The position numbers and the translations under genes are program-made. Under the pieces are notes generated by a model, which saw only the letters and a list, made by a program, of their open reading frames with translations, ran no database searches and was not told the origin of the DNA. A DNA stretch of 64,000 nt from Hymenobacter jeongseonensis (lineage in GTDB: Bacteria > Bacteroidota > Bacteroidia > Cytophagales > Hymenobacteraceae), in contig NZ_JADQDQ010000010.1 of NCBI RefSeq assembly GCF_015694725.1, forward strand, positions 51,517-115,516, written 5' to 3'. This document shows positions 9,744 to 19,662 of the stretch, piece after piece. How positions within the stretch are numbered: position 1 is the first letter of the stretch; each line of letters opens with the position of its first letter.

Positions 9744-10341
9744 AGGCGCCGGTTCGTCGGCGTGGGCCTTATTCTTTAATCAGGCGCTTGGTCAGGTTAA
9801 TCATCTGCCCGCCGTGCTGGCCGCGCACCAGCACCGTGTAGGTGCCGCTGGCGAGGGTCTGCAGCTCCAGGGCGTGGGCCAGGCCCGCGTTGAGCGTGGC
9901 GCCCAGCACCACCCGGCCCGTGGCGTCGAGCAGGCTCACCTGGTAGGTGCCCGCGGGCAGCTGGCTCAGGTCCAGCGTGGTCGCGGCGGTGGCCGGGTTC
10001 GGGAACACGCTAATGGCTGGGGTCGACGCCAGCGCTTTGGTGAAGGTCACCGTGCGGACGGGCGAGTACGTGGCCGTGCCGTCGAAGTCCACCTGGCGCA
10101 GGCGGTAGTACACCAGGCCCGCGGCTTTCGGGCCGATGCCCGCGTCGGTCAGCGCATACGCCGTGGCGCTGGAGGTGCTGCCCTGGCCTTGGACCTGGCC
10201 AATCGTGATGAAGTCCTTCCCATTGAGGCTGCGCTCTACATCAAAGAAGTCGTTGTTCTTCTCCGAGGCCGTGCGCCAGGTCAGCTGCGCGTCCACGTTC
10301 TTCACCGCTTGCGCTGTGAACACCGTCAGCTCCACCGGCAG
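9707..10341. repeat. Direct repeat copy 2: T9SS sorting-domain 3' module plus terminator
   Basis: Partner of 582-1216. It runs from the terminator to the codons for the PLPVEL linker with no indel. The remaining differences cluster in a few codons (for example near 10205 and 10240), as expected after gene conversion. Confidence 0.85.
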
Positions 10342-13300
10342 GGGGGTAACCCCAAGGGCGATGTTGAACGGTACCACGTTGATGCCACCGAACAAGTCTA
10401 CCGTTGTGATGGAGACCGGAATGGTGCGGCCGGCAATGGGCAGCAGGTTGCGGTCAACCACCGTGAACAGCCCCGTCTCCGAGGTGTAGCGGATGCCCAC
10501 CGTGGCCAGCAGGGTCGAATCGGCCTCGCTCAACTTGCCAAAGCGGATGCCATTTTCTACCAAGCCAGCGGCGAGCGTGCCGTCAGCCTTGTAGATGAGG
10601 CCGGCCGTGTTGTACGTCGCCGTATTCGGGTCGATGCCGTAGGCAACAACGTCACCGTTCTGGTACGGGTTGGCATTGCCGCCCTTCATCGGAGTGGCCG
10701 TGTAGACGGAGTTCAGGTCCTGACCTACAGGGATGGTGTAGATGGCCGGGGCCGAGGTGGCGCCAGCGTTATCCAGCACCGTGTAGGTAAAGAAGGCATT
10801 GCCAACGAAGCCACTGGCTGGATTGAACTCCAGCTTGGCTATGTCACCAACTGCAATCACTTGGTTCACCGATACGGGAGTACCGTTCAGGCTCAGCACG
10901 CCTTGAGCGGCGGTGGGGATGGTCGTGATGGCGTAGGAGGCAATGGTTGCGTTGCCATCAGCATCGGTGCCACTCAGCGAGGAGATGGCCTGCGCGATGG
11001 CGGTGTTGCCCTCGGGCCCGAACAGCACGTTGGTGACAGCATTGGCTACGGGAGCAATGTTGCCGTTGTACGTAGTGAACGTGGCTTGGTCGTTGGTCAA
11101 GCCAGTAGCGGTCTGGGCGCGCGTCGTCGTGATGCTGGACGTCACATCGTAGGAAGTTGCGAAGCCTGCAGGAGCGTTGAAAGTGATGGTGTTGATTTCC
11201 TGGCTGTTTACGCCAGCGCCCAAGGTTCCCAACGAGTAGGTAATCGTAGTACCAGAGATGGTGCCATTCGGGGCCACAATATTAGTAGCACCTGCGGGCA
11301 GGGTCACCTTCTGCACTGCATTGAGCGCCGAGTTCGGGCCATTGTTCAACGCTACTACCGAGTAGGTAACCAATTCGCCGGGCTGAGCAGCCGCGGGACC
11401 GGTCACGCTAGTGGTTACGTCGGTACGCACATTTACTGTTGTCCCGTTGGTGTCCACGTTGTTAGCGTCAGTGGGGTCCGACTGGTCTCCGGATACTACA
11501 CCGCGGGTGGAAACAGCCACGCCAGGAGCGGTAATTACGAAGGAGTTAACAACTGAAGCACCATCCGCGAGTACTGCCAGCGTTGGGAAGGTCACCACTC
11601 CGGTAACGGCATCGTACGTACCGCCGTTGGTGATATTCCCAACGATGAGGCCCGGCTGCAGCGCAACACGCTGCACGACGTTGATAGCATCAACTGTACT
11701 GGTAACCAAGTTGGTGGACGTAACGGTGATAGTCAGCGCTTCGCCACCGGCAACGGTATTGGGGCTGGTGTCAATCACCATTCTCAAGTTGGCCAAGCCG
11801 GTGGTGGCTGGCAGCACAGTGGTCACCACGCCGGCGCTGTTATTGGCGTAGCTGCTTTCTTCCGAAGTCGTGCTGGCCGTTGCTACGGCGTACAAGGTTG
11901 TGAAAGAAGCCGGTACCACGAAGCGAATCTGGTTGCTAATGGCGCCGTTGGCACCAATCTCCTGGTCATCAGCGTCAAAGGTGACGATACCCGTGGCGGC
12001 GTTGTAGGTGCCGTTCGTGGCCGATACTCCGGTGAGTCCGGTGGGCAGCTGCACCCGAACCTGGGAAGCAATGGCGGTAACTGTGCCATTGTTAATCGAA
12101 GACACGTAGTACACTGCTTCGTTGCCTTGCACAACCGTGGCGGGGCCGTTGATGGCTACCACGACGTCGGCAACTCCAGCGGCGGCCGTCGTCACCTTGG
12201 CGGTGTTGTTGGCTACCACATTGTCGATGGTCGTCGAAGTCACCGAAGCAATGTTGGTGAACGTAGCGATGTTGGGAGTGATGTACTCAATCGTATTGGC
12301 CACGCTGATTCCGTTGAGCAAAGTGGCGCTGGCCGGGAAGGTTACGAGGCCGCTGATGGCGTCATACGTACCACCGCCCGAGACCACCACACCGGTCAGG
12401 CCGGCGGGGATGGATACGGCCGTGGCTACGTTGGTTGCCGTGGCGGGGCCGTTGTTGGTCGTGGTCACGGTGTAGGTAGCAGGCGAGCCAGCAGGCGCTT
12501 GGTTCGGGCCAGTCAGGCGCACGGTCACGTCGGTTACCGGTGTCACGGTCACGTCGGCCGTGGCAATGTTGTTCGAGGGCATGATGTCGGCAGTGGCGGC
12601 CGAAACAGTGGCTACCGCTGCGATAACGCCTGTGGCCGGAGCAACGAGGCCAATAGTGTATTGAACACTGTTGCTGCTCAGCAGGCTGGCTACCGTTGGG
12701 AACGTAACAACGCCCGTCGTTGGGTTGTAAGCACCCGCGAGCACAGCACCAAGGTTGTCTTTCACCACCACACCGGTGAGGCCGGCGGGCAAGGTCACGA
12801 GTTGGGCTACCGTGGTGGCAGTACCCGGGCCGTTATTGCCGGAGGTTACGGTGAACGTGGTTACGGCACCTGGCAGCACGTTGGCGGCCGGAGTCGAAAT
12901 CAGCGTGTACAGGTTAGCGTTGGTCGAGGGCGCGGGAGCGGGATTCACTACCATCGTCGCGGCGAGTGCCGAGTTGTTGGCGGTATTGAAATCGTTCGCG
13001 TTGGTACCATTGGACGTCGCCGTGGCCGTGGCCGTGAAACCAGTGGCCGAAGCCGTGGTCGGGGTGAAGCTGATGGTGTTGTTCACGTGGGCGTCATCGG
13101 CTAGCGTGCCCAGGCTTGGGAAGGTGACGGTGCCGGCTGCAGCATCATAGATACCATCGTTCGATACGTACACATTCGTCAGGTTGATGGGCAAACCCGT
13201 TACCGTCTGCACCACATTGGGTGCAGCCGAAGGGCCGTTGTTGATGGTGGCAATGCTGAAAGTGGTTTGCACGCCCACTGCCGTGATGGCCGGGCCCGTG

Positions 13301-16300
13301 ATGAGCGTCGTCACATCGAACGTCGGGGTGATGTTAATCGAAGCATTAGCCACGTTGTTGGCCTTCTGGCCGCCTTCGCTGGTGGTGGTGCTGATGCTGG
13401 CAGTAGCCGTTACGGGGCTGACAGCTGGTACAGTGAAGGTGATAACCGAAGCAGTGCTGGCATTGCTTGCCAAAGACGTGATGGCAGCATACGTCACCAA
13501 GCCAGTTGCACTGTTGTAGGTACCGTTGCCCGATACCGTTACACCCACCAAGCCGATGGGCAGCTGCACGTGAGCAATTACGCCAGCAGCGTCAGCAGGA
13601 CCATTGTTTTGGAAGGTGACGTTGAATGTACCCGTTTGCCCGGCGGTAACCGTAGCAGCGGCGGGCGCAATGGTGGCCACTACATCGGCCGTGTTCAACA
13701 CCGTAACGTTGAGGGTCGCGGTATTAGGAGCCACGTTTGCGCCTTCGTTCGTGGCGCTGCTTACGCTGCTAACAAGGGCTACGGAACCGGCCGTGGCAGG
13801 TGCCGTGAAGCTGAATTCGAACGTGTTGGAAGCGCCGGCAGCCAAGGTTGCGGCTGGGCCAAAGTCAATTACGTTATTGGTTGGCGTATAAGCCACTCCA
13901 TTAACGAAGACGGTAGTTACGCCGGCCGGCAAGGTCACCTGCTGAGTTACATCAATGGCAGTGCTCGGGCCGTTGTTGGTGAAAACTGCAGTGTAAATCC
14001 CTGAGGGCGAATTAGGCACCAGATTCAATGGGCCGGCTATCGTCGTGGTCACGTCGGCTACTGGCGTCACGTCGAGTACTTGCGTGTCGGCGTCGTTGGC
14101 TGTGGCACCGTTCTGGTTGGTGGTGGTGGTAGTCGTAGCCACCAAGCTCACCGGGCCAGTGGCCGGGGCCACAATGCTGAAGCTGTAGTTAGTCGACGTG
14201 CCGGTGGCGAAGGTGCCACCGGGATACGTGATGGTCCAGCCCAAGGTGGCGCTACCAGTAAGCGTACCGCCGGTCTGCGTCACGCTCGGCACGCCGGCCG
14301 GGATGGTTACTACCCGCGTCACGCCCGCGGCGGACGAGGGGCCGTTGTTGCCGAACTCCACCGTGAAGGTCTGCGTGCTGCCGGCCAGGCCCGTGGTGGG
14401 CGTCGTGGCCGGCGCCGTGAACACGGCGTACACGTCGGCCACCGGCGTCACCGTCAGCGGAAGCTGCGACTGGTCGTTGGCAGTAGCGCCGTTCTGGGAA
14501 GTAACAGTGCTGGTGTTGCTGGTTATCGTCACGTTGGTGGTAGCAGCTGGTGCCGTGAAGGCAAACACGAACGAAGCCGTGCCGCCCACCACTTCCGTGG
14601 GCAGGGTACCGAAGTTGATGGTCGTTACCTCCGTCGCACCGATGCCCACCGTGGTGAACGTGGTGCCCGGATAGGCCGCCGTGATGGTGTTCCGCTGGTC
14701 ATTAGTGAGCGAAGCGCCGGTGGGCAGGGTCACGGTGCGGGTTACCGTAGCGGCCGTGCTCGGGCCGTTGTTGGTGAATACCGCCGTGAAGTTGCCTGTG
14801 GGCAGGCCTTGCAAAATGCTGCTCGGGCCCGTGATGGTCGTGGCCACGTCGGCGACGGGGGTCACGTTCAAGACTTGGGTGTCCGAGTCGTTGGCCGTGG
14901 CCCCGTTCTGGCTGGTGGTGGTGGCGGTGGTGGCCACCAGGTCTACTGAGCCCGTGGCTGGAGTTACAAAGCCAAAAGTGAAGTTGCTTGAGGTGCCGGT
15001 GGCGAACGTGCCCACGGGGTAGGTAATGGTCCAGCCCAAGGCGGCGCTGCCGCTGAGCGTGCCGCCGGTCTGCGTCACGCCCGACACGCCGGCCGGGATG
15101 GTTACCACCCGCGAGGTCACCACGGCCGGGGAGGGGCCGTTGTTGCCGAACTGCACCGTGAAGGTCTGCGTGCTGCCCGCTAGGCCCGTGGTGGGCGAGG
15201 CGGCCGGCGCCGTGAACACAGCGTACACGTCGGCAATCGGCGTGACGTTGACGGTTTTGGTGTCCGAGTTGTTGGCCGTGGCCCCGTTCTCCGACGTGGT
15301 CGTGTTCGTAACCGAAGTGGCCGTCACGCTGGCGAGCGCCGCCGGCACGGCGGCGATGTTGACCGTCAGGTTCTGGTTGGCCCCGCTGGCCAGGCTCGTC
15401 GGCCTACCGGTGAAGGTCACATTACCAGTGGTGTTGTTGTAGACCGGCGTGACGCCGGCGGGCGTGTTGGCAAACGTCACGTTAGCGGCGCCGAGGCCGG
15501 CCGTCAGCGTCAGCGTTTGGGTGTAGCCCGCCGCCGTGCTCGGGCCGGCGTTGGTGTAGGTCACGGCGAAGCTCAGCGGCGCGCCGGCGTTCACCGTCGT
15601 GGCCGGCGTGGCCGTCACCGTCGTCGCCACGTCGGCGACAGGGGTCACGTTGAGGACTTGGGTGTCGGTGTCGTTGGCCGTGGCGCCGTTCTGGCTGGTG
15701 GTCGTGGCGGTGGTGGCCACCAAGTTCACCGGGCCGGTGGCTGGAGCCACGATGCTGAAGCTGTAATCCGTGGACGTGCCAGTGGCAACCGTGCCCACGG
15801 GGTAGGTGATGGTCCAGCCCGTGGTGGCGTTGCCGCTGAGCGTGCCGCCGGTCTGCGTAACGCTCGGCACGCCGGCCGGGATGGTCACGACCCGCGAGGT
15901 CACCACGGCCGAAGAGGGGCCGTTGTTGCCGAACTGCACCGTAAAGTTCTGCACGCTGCCCGCCAGGCCCGTGGTGGGCGAGGCGGCCGGCGCCGTGAAC
16001 ACGGCGTACACGTCGGCCACTGGCGTTACGTTGACGGTGGCAGAAGCCGAGTTGTTGGCCACGGCGCCGTTCTCGCTGGTGGTCGTGGCCACGGTCGAGG
16101 TGGCCGTTACGCTGGCGAGCGCCGCCGGCACGGCGGCGATGTTGACCGTCAGGTTCTGGTTGGCCCCGCTGGCCAGGCTCGTCGGCGCGCCGGTGAAGGT
16201 CACCACGCCATTAGCGTTGTTGTACACCGCCGTCACGCCGGCAGGCGTGTTGGCGAACGTCACGGTGCCCAGGCCGGCCGTCAGCGTCAGGGTTTGGGCA

Positions 16301-18963
16301 TAGCCCGCCGCCGTGCTCGGGCCGGCGTTGGTGTAGGTCACGGCGAAGCTCAGCGGCGCGCCGGCGTTCACCGTCGCGGCCGGCGTGGCCGTCACCGTCG
16401 TCGCCACATTGGCGATGGGCGTTACGGTCACGGTTTTGAAATCCGTGTTGTTGGCCACGGCGCCGTTCTCCGACGTGGTCGTGGCTACGGTCGAAGTGGC
16501 CGTTACGCTGGCGAGCGCCGCCGGCACGGCGGCGATGTTGACCGTCAGGTTCTGGTTGGCCCCGCTGGCCAGGCTCGTCGGCGCGCCGGTGAAAGTCACC
16601 GCACCGGTCGTGTTGTTGTAGACCGGCGTGACGCCGGCGGGCACGTTGGCAAACGTCACGTTGGCGAGGCCGAGGCCGGCCGTCAGCTGCAGGGTCTGGG
16701 CGTAGCCCGCCGCCGTGCTCGGGCCGGCGTTGGTGTACGTCACGGCGAAGCTCAGGGGCGCGCCGGCGTTCACCGTTGCGGCCGGCGTGGCCGTTACCGT
16801 CGTCGCCACGTTGGCCAACGGCGTTACGTTCAGCACTTGCGTGTCCGAGTCGGGAGCAGTGTTGGCGCCTTGGTTTGAAGTGGTCGTGGTGGTGGCTACG
16901 AGGTCTACTGAGCCCGAGGCCGGAGTCACAAAGCTAAAGGTGAAGTTGCTCGAGGTGCCGGTGGCAAACGTGCCCACGGGGTAGGTGATGGTCCAGCCCA
17001 GAGCCGCGCTGCCGGTCAGTACGCCGCCGGTCTGCGTCACGCCCGACACGCCGGCCGGGATGGTCACCACGCGCGAGGTCACGAGGGCCGAGTTGGGGCC
17101 GTTGTTGCCAAACTGCACGGTAAAGCTCTGCGTGCTGCCGGCTAGGCCTGTGGTGGGCGTCGTGGCCGGCGCCGTGAACACGGCGTACACGTCGCCTACT
17201 GGGCCTACCGGAATGGTATAAGTAGCTGTATTCGATACAACTGCAAAGTCATCGGTAGCGGTGTAGTTAAAAATTGCATTGCCTAAAAAACCTGCGGTTG
17301 GGTCGAACCGCAGGGTTGCCATTTCGGCCGGAGTCAGCGTACGGTTGGCAAGGCTGGAAGTATTACCAGGCAAAAGAGTTACCGTAGCCCCCCCACGAGT
17401 AAAAGTTACAACCCCTTGGGTGGTAAGAGGCAGGTTGGTGAGCAGATACGATACGATAGTGTTGTTGCCATTGGGGTCAGTACCTACCAGCGCTGGGATT
17501 GCCGTGGCGCCATTGGTGTTGGGCATGGGCGTGGCAGCTACGTCCTCCACTACGGGTGGCTGGTTTTGCACCGTGGTAACGTTGGCGTTGGCCAGCGAGC
17601 CGTTGTTGTTCACGGGCTCGATGTCCAGCCCGGCAGTTGTGCTACTTGCCTTGCCCGTTACGGAGCCGGTAGCTGGCATGGTAAATCGGATAGTGCGCGT
17701 ATCACTTATCCCTACGGCCAAGCTACCAATGGTGTATGTGAGCAGACCACTAGTAGAATTATAAGTAAAGCCCGTAGTAAGGTTATTGACGGTTACGTTA
17801 GTGAGTCCAGCAGTTAGCTGCACGCTGGTCACTACACCCGCTGCCGATAGGTCACCCTGGTTTTTGGTTACGGCAGTATAGGCTACTGGCTGACCGGCTT
17901 GAACATAGCCAGGTCCGGTAAGGGTAGTAGCCAGGTCTATTTCGGCGCACCACACCATCGACGGGATGCCAATGGTCTGCAAGCGCAGATTGCCTGTCGT
18001 AAAAGTTTGGGTATTGCGGTAGATTATTTCCAGACGGGAAATAGCTATTCCGGCTGGGTAGGTCAGCACCACAGTGCCCGCCGGGCCACCGTTCACGGTA
18101 AGACCCTTAATGGTATTGGTGCCCGTTACGAAGGTATTTGAACCGTTTGAGCCAAGTGCAATATCAGCGGCAGTCAGTGTGTAGGGAGTAGTGCTGCCAA
18201 GCGTGTATGCGTTAAAAGTTACTTCATCGACAAAGTCGCTGCCGCCAGTAGCTAGCGTGCTGATATCGATGTCTTCCATGGCAAAAGCCAGGTTACGAAT
18301 CGGGCGGCTGAAATTCATTTCTACGGTAGAAACGTTCCCGCCATTCACTCCTTCGTTGTCCAGCTGCCACACCAAGCCTTTGGTGGATAAACGAGCCGGC
18401 TGGTCACTAATTTCAAGAATATTCGTTTGCCCGGCTGGTACGCTAGAAGCATAGGCCCGTGTGGACACCGTTGTGTTGGTTACGGTGATTCCACCCTGCG
18501 CTTTCCAGTTTTCCCCAACGTTTCGCTCAGAAAAGTCAATGGCGCTGTTCTGGCTGCAAACCGCATTACTCACTGGCAGCGAGTACGTGGCATTACCCGT
18601 AACACCTGCGCTGAATTCTGCCCGATAGGTAAATGAGAAGTTGCCCGCTGCTCCGCCAGCACTGGGGACATAGTATAGATTACTTGCGTTTGCGATTGAG
18701 ACAACGGCATTTGCGGCTAAGCTCGCCCCTCCCGCACCGATTCGCAAAGACCCGGAAGCAGGCACCGACATTATGCGGTACTGCTGCAAGGCTCCTGAAG
18801 CAGTGGTAGCCGCCGTTGATTGCAACGGCTTGAGCAGGGTGGCCCCAAATGATTTTGGGATAATTGGTGCTGCCCTGTTCACGGCAGTTTGGCCCCAGGT
18901 ATCACCGCTGGCTAAAAATAGCCACCCCACCAAAAGCAAGGCGAAACGTAAGAATGGTTTCAT
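9769..18963 (-). CDS. Giant T9SS-secreted surface protein made mainly of DUF11 repeats (about 3064 aa)
   Basis: Preferred start is ATG 18963, which gives a clean signal peptide (MKPFLRFALLLVGWLFLASG). The frame is open up to an ATG at 19200, which would add 79 residues with an Arg cluster and a hydrophobic stretch. Order after the signal: a unique region; a jelly-roll-like region (about 180-400) with conserved aromatic and Gly residues; DUF11; a tandem-95-like module; then about 18 DUF11 modules, several nearly identical in DNA; another tandem-95-like module (FNPASGFVGNAFFTYTVLD); the PLPVEL linker; and a T9SS type A sorting domain ending RLIKE. Likely exported by T9SS and surface-attached. 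It is a paralog of the neighbouring 2804-residue protein. Adhesin or coat function is inferred from architecture only. Confidence 0.88.
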   Translation of the reverse strand: MKPFLRFALLLVGWLFLASGDTWGQTAVNRAAPIIPKSFGATLLKPLQSTAATTASGALQQYRIMSVPASGSLRIGAGGASLAANAVVSIANASNLYYVPSAGGAAGNFSFTYRAEFSAGVTGNATYSLPVSNAVCSQNSAIDFSERNVGENWKAQGGITVTNTTVSTRAYASSVPAGQTNILEISDQPARLSTKGLVWQLDNEGVNGGNVSTVEMNFSRPIRNLAFAMEDIDISTLATGGSDFVDEVTFNAYTLGSTTPYTLTAADIALGSNGSNTFVTGTNTIKGLTVNGGPAGTVVLTYPAGIAISRLEIIYRNTQTFTTGNLRLQTIGIPSMVWCAEIDLATTLTGPGYVQAGQPVAYTAVTKNQGDLSAAGVVTSVQLTAGLTNVTVNNLTTGFTYNSTSGLLTYTIGSLAVGISDTRTIRFTMPATGSVTGKASSTTAGLDIEPVNNNGSLANANVTTVQNQPPVVEDVAATPMPNTNGATAIPALVGTDPNGNNTIVSYLLTNLPLTTQGVVTFTRGGATVTLLPGNTSSLANRTLTPAEMATLRFDPTAGFLGNAIFNYTATDDFAVVSNTATYTIPVGPVGDVYAVFTAPATTPTTGLAGSTQSFTVQFGNNGPNSALVTSRVVTIPAGVSGVTQTGGVLTGSAALGWTITYPVGTFATGTSSNFTFSFVTPASGSVDLVATTTTTSNQGANTAPDSDTQVLNVTPLANVATTVTATPAATVNAGAPLSFAVTYTNAGPSTAAGYAQTLQLTAGLGLANVTFANVPAGVTPVYNNTTGAVTFTGAPTSLASGANQNLTVNIAAVPAALASVTATSTVATTTSENGAVANNTDFKTVTVTPIANVATTVTATPAATVNAGAPLSFAVTYTNAGPSTAAGYAQTLTLTAGLGTVTFANTPAGVTAVYNNANGVVTFTGAPTSLASGANQNLTVNIAAVPAALASVTATSTVATTTSENGAVANNSASATVNVTPVADVYAVFTAPAASPTTGLAGSVQNFTVQFGNNGPSSAVVTSRVVTIPAGVPSVTQTGGTLSGNATTGWTITYPVGTVATGTSTDYSFSIVAPATGPVNLVATTATTTSQNGATANDTDTQVLNVTPVADVATTVTATPATTVNAGAPLSFAVTYTNAGPSTAAGYTQTLTLTAGLGAANVTFANTPAGVTPVYNNTTGNVTFTGRPTSLASGANQNLTVNIAAVPAALASVTATSVTNTTTSENGATANNSDTKTVNVTPIADVYAVFTAPAASPTTGLAGSTQTFTVQFGNNGPSPAVVTSRVVTIPAGVSGVTQTGGTLSGSAALGWTITYPVGTFATGTSSNFTFGFVTPATGSVDLVATTATTTSQNGATANDSDTQVLNVTPVADVATTITGPSSILQGLPTGNFTAVFTNNGPSTAATVTRTVTLPTGASLTNDQRNTITAAYPGTTFTTVGIGATEVTTINFGTLPTEVVGGTASFVFAFTAPAATTNVTITSNTSTVTSQNGATANDQSQLPLTVTPVADVYAVFTAPATTPTTGLAGSTQTFTVEFGNNGPSSAAGVTRVVTIPAGVPSVTQTGGTLTGSATLGWTITYPGGTFATGTSTNYSFSIVAPATGPVSLVATTTTTTNQNGATANDADTQVLDVTPVADVTTTIAGPLNLVPNSPSGIYTAVFTNNGPSTAIDVTQQVTLPAGVTTVFVNGVAYTPTNNVIDFGPAATLAAGASNTFEFSFTAPATAGSVALVSSVSSATNEGANVAPNTATLNVTVLNTADVVATIAPAAATVTAGQTGTFNVTFQNNGPADAAGVIAHVQLPIGLVGVTVSGNGTYNSATGLVTYAAITSLASNASTASVITFTVPAVSPVTATASISTTTSEGGQKANNVANASINITPTFDVTTLITGPAITAVGVQTTFSIATINNGPSAAPNVVQTVTGLPINLTNVYVSNDGIYDAAAGTVTFPSLGTLADDAHVNNTISFTPTTASATGFTATATATSNGTNANDFNTANNSALAATMVVNPAPAPSTNANLYTLISTPAANVLPGAVTTFTVTSGNNGPGTATTVAQLVTLPAGLTGVVVKDNLGAVLAGAYNPTTGVVTFPTVASLLSSNSVQYTIGLVAPATGVIAAVATVSAATADIMPSNNIATADVTVTPVTDVTVRLTGPNQAPAGSPATYTVTTTNNGPATATNVATAVSIPAGLTGVVVSGGGTYDAISGLVTFPASATLLNGISVANTIEYITPNIATFTNIASVTSTTIDNVVANNTAKVTTAAAGVADVVVAINGPATVVQGNEAVYYVSSINNGTVTAIASQVRVQLPTGLTGVSATNGTYNAATGIVTFDADDQEIGANGAISNQIRFVVPASFTTLYAVATASTTSEESSYANNSAGVVTTVLPATTGLANLRMVIDTSPNTVAGGEALTITVTSTNLVTSTVDAINVVQRVALQPGLIVGNITNGGTYDAVTGVVTFPTLAVLADGASVVNSFVITAPGVAVSTRGVVSGDQSDPTDANNVDTNGTTVNVRTDVTTSVTGPAAAQPGELVTYSVVALNNGPNSALNAVQKVTLPAGATNIVAPNGTISGTTITYSLGTLGAGVNSQEINTITFNAPAGFATSYDVTSSITTTRAQTATGLTNDQATFTTYNGNIAPVANAVTNVLFGPEGNTAIAQAISSLSGTDADGNATIASYAITTIPTAAQGVLSLNGTPVSVNQVIAVGDIAKLEFNPASGFVGNAFFTYTVLDNAGATSAPAIYTIPVGQDLNSVYTATPMKGGNANPYQNGDVVAYGIDPNTATYNTAGLIYKADGTLAAGLVENGIRFGKLSEADSTLLATVGIRYTSETGLFTVVDRNLLPIAGRTIPVSITTVDLFGGINVVPFNIALGVTPLPVELTVFTAQAVKNVDAQLTWRTASEKNNDFFDVERSLNGKDFITIGQVQGQGSTSSATAYALTDAGIGPKAAGLVYYRLRQVDFDGTATYSPVRTVTFTKALASTPAISVFPNPATAATTLDLSQLPAGTYQVSLLDATGRVVLGATLNAGLAHALELQTLASGTYTVLVRGQHGGQMINLTKRLIKE
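13700..17200 (-). repeat. Array of nine DUF11 modules of three alternating types with near-identical DNA
   Basis: In protein order the modules read A1 B1 B2 A2 B3 A3 C1 A4 C2, each about 390 bp. Type A begins DVYAVFTAP, type B VATTVTATP, type C TTIxGP. The type B segment encoding LASVTATS and the preceding NQNLTVNIAAVP recurs almost unchanged at about 15324, 16107 and 16503. Such high DNA identity suggests recent duplication or gene conversion; boundaries are approximate. Confidence 0.8.
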
Positions 18964-19261
18964 TGAAAAAAAGTTATTGATTGATAAAGACGCAGGTAAG
19001 GGGATGTCGTAAGACAGTGTAAAACTATTTTCACCCCCCTTCGTAAAAGGCCACTTCTGGCCGAACAGTAGTTTTTGCCAAGCGAATAGCGGGATATGGA
19101 GCATTGTAGCTGCCACCGCGGAGCCGGTTAACCAAGCAAGGGTTCGCCTGCGCCTCAACCAAGCCAGCAGCCGGGTTGGTAATTGTAGGGTTGCATTCAT
19201 GGAAAGGATTTTGGGTTGTCGAAAAGACAGCTAGGGTATTAGGTGCTTTATAGAGCAGCTA

Positions 19262-19269
19262 CAAAACTA
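19262..19269 (-). promoter_or_regulatory. Bacteroidota-type -7 box (TAGTTTTG)
   Basis: On the minus strand this reads TAGTTTTG, a full match to TAnnTTTG. It lies about 60 bp upstream of ATG 19200 and 300 bp upstream of ATG 18963. No TTG is found at the usual 19-21 bp spacing, so support is partial. Confidence 0.35.
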
Positions 19270-19380
19270 CTTTTGGCACAATCCCAGAAGTGCGGATTTT
19301 AGCTGAACAATGGATTTGCCTCGGTGAATGCACCGGCCTTGCTGACGACTGGGTAGCCTCGTAGAAAATGAATCAGGTCT

Positions 19381-19394
19381 TTGGCATATGCCAA
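19381..19394. promoter_or_regulatory. 14-bp perfect palindrome TTGGCATATGCCAA, possible operator
   Basis: An exact palindrome about 110 bp upstream of the -7 box at 19262. This is the size and symmetry of a dimeric regulator site. The regulator is unknown, and a chance occurrence cannot be excluded. Confidence 0.3.
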
Positions 19395-19662
19395 CGGAGT
19401 TGGCACTTCGCCCTAATGCCACCATGCAACAGGACGTTAATACTTGAATAATCAACTATAAAAAAGTATGTAACCACTTATTTTATAAGGACCTCGCTCG
19501 ATACTCTATAAGTAAATATTCCTTCCGAGATAAAATTATGCGTACGAAATTGACTCAGCAATCGGATTTATAACATGCTATAAATTTGTTAATTACCTTT
19601 ATTTATCATATCCATACTTACTCATAATACCATTTTTAATACAGGCAGAAAACAGCCTTAAA

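Larger units (their letters stand above)
18964..19662. other. Leader and AT-rich intergenic region upstream of the 3064-residue protein gene
   Basis: 18964-19200 is open in frame with the giant gene and may be a leader or an N-terminal extension. 19262-19269 has a -7-like box, and 19381-19394 a perfect palindrome. About 19440-19640 is AT-rich without a credible gene. Confidence 0.45.

Noticed and set aside
9676..11556. Long plus-strand open frame (626 codons) opposite the 3' end of the 3064-residue protein gene
   Set aside because: It is a by-product of high GC at third positions; the minus-strand T9SS domain explains the sequence.
15517..16878. Arg/Gly-rich repetitive plus-strand frame
   Set aside because: It is the antisense reading of the DUF11 repeats; its repeats follow theirs exactly.
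13700..17200. Regularly spaced repeats that could suggest a CRISPR-like array
   Set aside because: Repeat units are ~390 bp, coding, in one frame, and match DUF11 modules; there are no short direct repeats with unique spacers.
19272..19290. TTGGCAC near 19275 as a third sigma-54 promoter
   Set aside because: The -12 TTGC element is missing at the required spacing on the plus strand, and no plus-strand gene follows.
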